Source of the DNA: CAYJHC01 sp964369805
Lineage (GTDB): Bacteria; Bacillota; Clostridia; Peptostreptococcales; Anaerovoracaceae
Assembly (NCBI GenBank): GCA_964369805.1
Contig: CAYJFM010000031.1
Location: 1 to 25,951, forward strand
Reading direction: 5' to 3'
Length of the DNA stretch: 25,951 bases
Position 1 is the stretch's first letter; each line of letters opens with the position of its first letter. Position numbers and translations under genes: made by a program. Positions 22,174-25,951 of the stretch are shown here, piece by piece. The notes under the pieces were generated by a model. The model was not told where the DNA came from, did not search any database, and saw only the letters and a program-made list of their open reading frames with translations.

Positions 22174-22554
22174 GTGAGAATTAAAAAGAACGTATATCTT
22201 TGTGTAGGGTTCCTTGGGTTTGGGCTTGGAGCTGTTGGAGCTGTAGTGCCATTGTTACCTGCTTTTCCATTTTTGCTTCTTGCAGGTTTTTGTTTTAGCA
22301 GAAGTAGTGAAAAATTAGATAGCTGGTTTAAAGGAACTAAGCTATATAAAAACAATTTAGAAAGCTATGTAAAAGGGCAGGGAATGACAGTAAGGACAAA
22401 AATAAAAGTTATGATAACTGTCACCCTTTTAATGACCATAGGCTTTATAATGATGATGGATGTGCAGATAGGGCAAATAATTTTGTTCTTTGTTTGGATA
22501 TTCCATTTAGTTTATTTTTCATTCATAGTAAAAACTATACAAATTAAGGCATAG
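22174..22554 (+). CDS. DUF454 (YbaN-like) membrane protein
   Basis: A 126-residue protein with an N-terminal hydrophobic hairpin (VYLCVGFLGFGLGAVGAVVPLLPAFPFLLLAGFCF), the family's SRSSEKLDSWF segment, a short basic cytoplasmic stretch and two C-terminal membrane helices. These are the features of the DUF454/YbaN family, whose function is unknown. The start is GTG at 22174; a purine-rich AGAGAGGT lies about ten bases upstream. It follows the broken ABC exporter and may have been part of the same transcript; unlike it, the frame is whole. Confidence 0.85.
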   Translation: MRIKKNVYLCVGFLGFGLGAVGAVVPLLPAFPFLLLAGFCFSRSSEKLDSWFKGTKLYKNNLESYVKGQGMTVRTKIKVMITVTLLMTIGFIMMMDVQIGQIILFFVWIFHLVYFSFIVKTIQIKA

Positions 22555-22618
22555 ATGCTTCACTTTTGATTAGCTATTTAGATAGCATATATAAATATCT
22601 ATCAGAATAATTTTACCA

Positions 22619-22647
22619 TTGACAGCCATATAGAAGTATGTTAATAT
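22619..22647 (+). promoter_or_regulatory. trp operon promoter
   Basis: TTGACA (22619-22624), a 17-base spacer and TAATAT (22642-22647), a near-consensus sigma-A promoter just upstream of the T-box leader. Confidence 0.85.
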
Positions 22648-22689
22648 GAGGAATATTTAATATATCAAACCGTTGAAGTGGAGATAAAA

Positions 22690-22937
22690 ATAAGAAAAGA
22701 ACTCACAGAGAGTCAGGGGTGCTGGAATCCTGATAGTAACTGCTTATTAAATGGACCACTGAGGGCTTGGTCAAAAGGAGAAATCCCTAGTATTCCAAGA
22801 CGTGTTGGCTTACGTAAGTAGTCGGAAATGTGATGGCATTTCGCTAAGTGTGTAAATTTTATTTACAAATCAAGGTGGTACCGCGGGTATTTTGTATTCT
22901 CGTCCTTGACAGGTTAATTCCTGTCAAGGACTTTTTT
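22690..22937 (+). promoter_or_regulatory. Tryptophan T-box leader
   Basis: Senses uncharged tRNA-Trp and prevents termination ahead of trpE. The Stem I entry (AGAGAGTC), the probable specifier codon TGG at 22752-22754, the conserved T-box AAGGTGGTACCGCG at 22872-22885 and the CGTCCTT arm are all seen. The bases at 22881-22885 should pair with the tRNA acceptor end region of the antiterminator. Downstream trp genes support the Trp specificity. Confidence 0.95.
22902..22937 (+). terminator. T-box terminator hairpin
   Basis: A perfect 12-bp stem (22902-22913 with 22920-22931) around loop TTAATT, then six Ts. Its left arm overlaps the antiterminator arm, so the two folds exclude each other. Confidence 0.95.
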
Positions 22938-22957
22938 GTTTTTGACCAGGAGAAAAA

Positions 22958-23011
22958 ATGTACATAAGGAGGAAATTATTATGGCTTATTACCCAAATTT
23001 GGAGCAAATGA
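22958..23011 (+). other. Small overlapping frame with two Trp codons
   Basis: ATG at 22958 (AGGAG at 22948-22952) opens 17 codons, MYIRRKLLWLITQIWSK, before TGA at 23009-23011. It covers the trpE ribosome binding site and first codons in another frame. It may be chance; two Trp codons in 17 are suggestive. Confidence 0.25.
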
Positions 23012-24441
23012 AAGAGATACTAAAGGAGACTGATTACAAATCAATTCCTGTAACCCTGTCATTTTCTTTGAATGTGAAAACTATGGATATTTATAGAAAA
23101 TTGAAACATATCAGTGAAAATGTATTTATTTTAGAATCTTGTGAGGATAGAGAAAATCTTGGAAGGTATAGCTTCCTAGGATATGATCCGATTCTAGAAA
23201 TAACTGCAAAAGATAACCATATCAAGATAAATTCTGCATTGTCTTTTGAAATTAAGGATACCTCTCCGCATAAATACATTAGACAAATTTTAGATGAGTA
23301 CAAAAGCCCTAAGTTAGAGAACCTGCCCCCTTTTACGGGAGGACTTGTGGGGTACTTCTCATATGACTTTATTAAATACAGCATACCTAAACTAAAACTA
23401 AATGCAGAAGATGATGAAAATTTTAATGATGTAGATTTAATGCTCTTTAATAAACTTATTGCAGTGGATAATGTAGAAAACAAACTAATATTTATTATAA
23501 ATATTAAAACTGATGAGCTTGAAAAAAACTATAACAAAGCTGCAAGTGAGATTCGTAATATGATGACAATGATGCTTTCAGGAGAGCTTGCAAAAGAAGA
23601 AAAGGGAACACTCTTATCTGAATTCAAAGCAACTTTCAGTAAAGAGGAGTTTTGCGAAATGGTTGAAAAAGCAAAAAAATATATATATGAGGGTGATATT
23701 TTCCAGGTGGTACTTTCAAACAGGCTTAGCGCAGATTTTAAAGGAAGCCTCATTGATGTTTATGAAAAGCTCAGGAGCCAAAATCCATCGCCATATATGT
23801 TTTACTTTTCTAGTAAAGACATCGAAATGGCAGGTGCATCTCCTGAAACTTTGGTAAAAGTTTTGGATAAAAAAGTGATGACATATCCTCTTGCTGGAAC
23901 ACGAAAGAGGGGGAAAACAGAACAAGAGGATTTAATCCTTGAAAAGGAATTGCTGGCAGATGAAAAAGAGGTTGCAGAGCATAATATGCTTGTAGACCTA
24001 GGAAGAAATGATATTGGGAAAATTAGTGAGTTTGGAACAGTTAATGTAGAAGATTATATGAAGATACTGAAATTCTCGACAGTCATGCATATAGGATCCA
24101 CGGTTACGGGAGTTGTTAAAGGCGATAAAGATGCCTTAGATGTAATTGATGCAATTCTTCCAGCAGGAACATTGTCAGGAGCGCCAAAAATTCGTGCCAT
24201 GGAAATTATCGATGAACTAGAAAAAGAAAAAAGAGGAATTTACGGTGGAGCCATTGGATATTTGGACTTTAGTGGAAATATCGATACCTGCATCGCAATA
24301 AGACTCGCTTTTAAGAAAAACGGAAAAGTTTTTGTTCGCTCAGGTGCAGGGATTGTAATGGATTCAGATCCTATAAGCGAATATGAAGAATGTATAAATA
24401 AAGCAAAATCAGTAGTGTCTGTATTGGAGGGGAAAAAATGA
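22981..24441 (+). CDS. trpE: Anthranilate synthase component I
   Basis: Makes anthranilate from chorismate with ammonia supplied by TrpG, the first step of tryptophan synthesis. It is 486 residues with the start at 22981, chosen for AAGGAGG at 22967-22973; an in-frame ATG-less extension from 22936 would run through the T-box T-run. The Trp-feedback element LES is at 51-53 (FILESCEDRENLGRYSF), and the catalytic domain shows GASPETLVKV, YPLAGTRKRG, DEKEVAEHNMLVDLGRNDIG, STVMHIGSTVTG, LPAGTLSGAPKIRAMEII and GIYGGAIGYLDF. Expression is set by the T-box upstream. Its stop overlaps the trpG start by four bases (ATGA). Confidence 0.96.
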   Translation: MAYYPNLEQMKEILKETDYKSIPVTLSFSLNVKTMDIYRKLKHISENVFILESCEDRENLGRYSFLGYDPILEITAKDNHIKINSALSFEIKDTSPHKYIRQILDEYKSPKLENLPPFTGGLVGYFSYDFIKYSIPKLKLNAEDDENFNDVDLMLFNKLIAVDNVENKLIFIINIKTDELEKNYNKAASEIRNMMTMMLSGELAKEEKGTLLSEFKATFSKEEFCEMVEKAKKYIYEGDIFQVVLSNRLSADFKGSLIDVYEKLRSQNPSPYMFYFSSKDIEMAGASPETLVKVLDKKVMTYPLAGTRKRGKTEQEDLILEKELLADEKEVAEHNMLVDLGRNDIGKISEFGTVNVEDYMKILKFSTVMHIGSTVTGVVKGDKDALDVIDAILPAGTLSGAPKIRAMEIIDELEKEKRGIYGGAIGYLDFSGNIDTCIAIRLAFKKNGKVFVRSGAGIVMDSDPISEYEECINKAKSVVSVLEGKK

Positions 24442-25025
24442 TTTTAATAATTGATAATTATGATAGTTTTTCATATAACTTATACCAAGTGATAGGTGAA
24501 ATAAATAGAAATGTAAAAGTTATAAAAAATGATGAACTGACAGTTGAAGAAATAGATGAATTAGCACCTACTCATATCATTTTATCACCAGGACCTAAAA
24601 GGCCTAAAGATGCAGGGGTTTGCCTTGAAGTTATAAAAAAGCTGCATACAAAGTATCCCATACTTGGAGTTTGCTTAGGCCATCAGGCAATTTGTGAATC
24701 ATTTGGAGCGACAATTGGCTATGCAAAAGAGGTTATGCACGGGAAACAATCTAAAATTATAACTAGAACAAGCAGTATATTTAAAGGAGTGACAGGTGAA
24801 ATTTTAGTCGCAAGATATCACTCTTTGGCAGCATTGGAAAGTACGATGCCAAGTGAATTGTCGGTAACTGCAATAACAGAGGACCATGAAATTATGGCAG
24901 TTGAACACATAAAATATCCGATTTTCGGAGTTCAGTTTCATCCTGAATCAATACTAACTCCTTGTGGGAAAACACTAATTAAGAATTTTTTGGAGGGAAA
25001 CTATGATAAAAGAAGCTATATTTAA
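24438..25025 (+). CDS. trpG: Anthranilate synthase component II (glutamine amidotransferase)
   Basis: Hydrolyses glutamine and channels ammonia to TrpE. It is 195 residues, normal for the free-standing subunit. The class-I triad is seen as C79 in GVCLGHQAI and H168/E170 in FHPES; the oxyanion PGPKRPKDAG is also present. ATGA overlap with trpE and a 23-base overlap with trpD indicate a tightly coupled operon. A TrpG shared with para-aminobenzoate synthesis (PabA) is possible, as in some Firmicutes, but the operon position favours tryptophan. Confidence 0.95.
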   Translation: MILIIDNYDSFSYNLYQVIGEINRNVKVIKNDELTVEEIDELAPTHIILSPGPKRPKDAGVCLEVIKKLHTKYPILGVCLGHQAICESFGATIGYAKEVMHGKQSKIITRTSSIFKGVTGEILVARYHSLAALESTMPSELSVTAITEDHEIMAVEHIKYPIFGVQFHPESILTPCGKTLIKNFLEGNYDKRSYI

Positions 25026-25951
25026 ACTATTAAACAAAGAAAATTTAACAGCAGAGTTAGCATATGATGTTATGGATGAAATTATGAGTGGAAAAACATC
25101 AGATGTTCAAATAGGCTCTTACTTAACAGCACTTGCAATGAAAGGTGAAACTATTGATGAGATTGTCGCTTCTGCAAAAAACATGCGTACACATGCCACA
25201 AAACTATTGAATGACAAAGATGCACTTGAAATTGTTGGTACAGGTGGTGATAGTTCAAATTCATTTAATATTTCAACAACATCTGCAATAGTTTTAGCAA
25301 GCGCCGGAGTTCCTGTTGCAAAGCATGGTAACAGAGCGGCTTCAAGCAAATGCGGCTCTGCGGATGTTTTAGAGGCGCTAGGTGTGAAAATAGATATTGC
25401 GCCTGAAAAAAGTATGGAACTTCTTGATGATATAGGGATTTGCTTTCTTTTTGCACCACTATATCATAGTGCAATGAAGAATGTTGCCCCTGTGCGAAGA
25501 GAACTGGGAATTAGGACAATTTTTAATATCCTGGGGCCACTTTCTAACCCATTAGGTGCAAGTATGCAGCTTATGGGGGTTTATGATGAGAGCCTTGTAG
25601 AACCACTTGCAGAGGTATTAACAAGGCTTGGAGTTAAACGTGCTATGGTAGTTTATGGCACAGATGGGCTGGATGAAATATCAATTTCTGCACCTACAAA
25701 AGTTTGTGAAATTAGAGGTGGCTGGTATAAAACCTATGAAATAAATCCGGTGGAATATGGGTTTGCAATATATGAAAAATCAGATTTACTGGGAGGCACT
25801 GCAGAAGAAAACGCTGAAATTACACGAAAAATTTTAATGGGAGAGAAGGGTGCTAAACGTGATGCAGTAGTTTTAAACTCAGCAGCAGCATTATATATTT
25901 CTAGAGAGGACTTGACCTTAAAGGAGGCTATTGTAGAAATTGAAGAAATTT
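25003..25951 (+). CDS. trpD: Anthranilate phosphoribosyltransferase, 3' partial
   Basis: Transfers phosphoribose to anthranilate, the second step. The ATG at 25003 lies in the end of trpG, with GGAGGG at 24992-24997; the frame stays open for 316 codons to the window edge. The ribose-diphosphate motif GTGGDSSNSFNISTTSA and the conserved GNRAASSKCGSADVLEALG, APVRRELGIRTIFNILGPL and YGTDGLDEIS segments are all clear. Full family members are about 330-340 residues, so only the last few tens are missing. The rest of the trp operon should follow. Confidence 0.95.
   Translation, partial: MIKEAIFKLLNKENLTAELAYDVMDEIMSGKTSDVQIGSYLTALAMKGETIDEIVASAKNMRTHATKLLNDKDALEIVGTGGDSSNSFNISTTSAIVLASAGVPVAKHGNRAASSKCGSADVLEALGVKIDIAPEKSMELLDDIGICFLFAPLYHSAMKNVAPVRRELGIRTIFNILGPLSNPLGASMQLMGVYDESLVEPLAEVLTRLGVKRAMVVYGTDGLDEISISAPTKVCEIRGGWYKTYEINPVEYGFAIYEKSDLLGGTAEENAEITRKILMGEKGAKRDAVVLNSAAALYISREDLTLKEAIVEIEEI

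Overview
The window reads as a chromosomal scaffold from a low-GC, anaerobic, amino-acid-fermenting Firmicute, most likely of the class Clostridia. The support is the AT-rich codon usage, strong AAGGAGG ribosome binding sites, a Firmicute-type LexA box, a tryptophan T-box leader, and NhaC/YfcC-type carriers next to amino-acid catabolic enzymes. It is a draft: four runs of N (9456-9468, 11688-11787, 20144-20153, 21417-21426) interrupt it. No tRNA, rRNA, CRISPR array or intact insertion sequence was seen.

Region 1 (1-2870): the 3' part of a sigma-54-dependent activator, a MoxR-type AAA+ ATPase and a CoxE-like von Willebrand protein, one after the other on the + strand, closed by a terminator shared with the convergent lexA. 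Region 2 (2872-3660): lexA on the minus strand with its own LexA-boxed promoter. Region 3 (3730-8730): a catabolic module of an acylating, SauS-like aldehyde dehydrogenase, a class-III aminotransferase of the taurine/beta-amino-acid type, and an NhaC-family carrier. The simplest reading is uptake of an omega-amino acid (taurine is the leading guess), transamination to the aldehyde, and oxidation of the aldehyde to an acyl-CoA. Region 4 (8741-11643): a polar amino-acid ABC importer (binding lipoprotein, permease, ATPase) ending in a MarR regulator; a 28-nt palindrome over the promoter is the likely operator. Region 5 (11869-16032): an N-acyl-D-amino-acid deacylase-like amidohydrolase, a YfcC-family carrier and an M20 amidohydrolase, which together look like a route for importing and hydrolysing N-acylated amino acids or small peptides.

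Region 6 (16120-19404): a DHH-family phosphoesterase with an unusual structured leader, a divergent MurE-like ligase, and an isolated type IV pilin-like protein. Region 7 (19440-22554): a small lipoprotein, a promoter followed by a gene fragment, a decayed CydDC-like ABC exporter pair with deletions, a nonsense codon and a frameshift, and a DUF454 membrane protein. Region 8 (22619-25951): the start of a tryptophan operon with promoter, Trp-specific T-box, trpE, trpG and the 5' part of trpD, which runs off the end.

The most interesting points are the aminotransferase/acylating dehydrogenase/NhaC module with its repeated upstream sites, the palindromic operator of the ABC-MarR operon, the two related hairpins in the DHH gene leader (one separating the Shine-Dalgarno sequence from the start codon), the MurE-like ligase without the usual specificity motif, and the broken ABC exporter, where a scaffold gap is flanked by a 29-nt duplicate.
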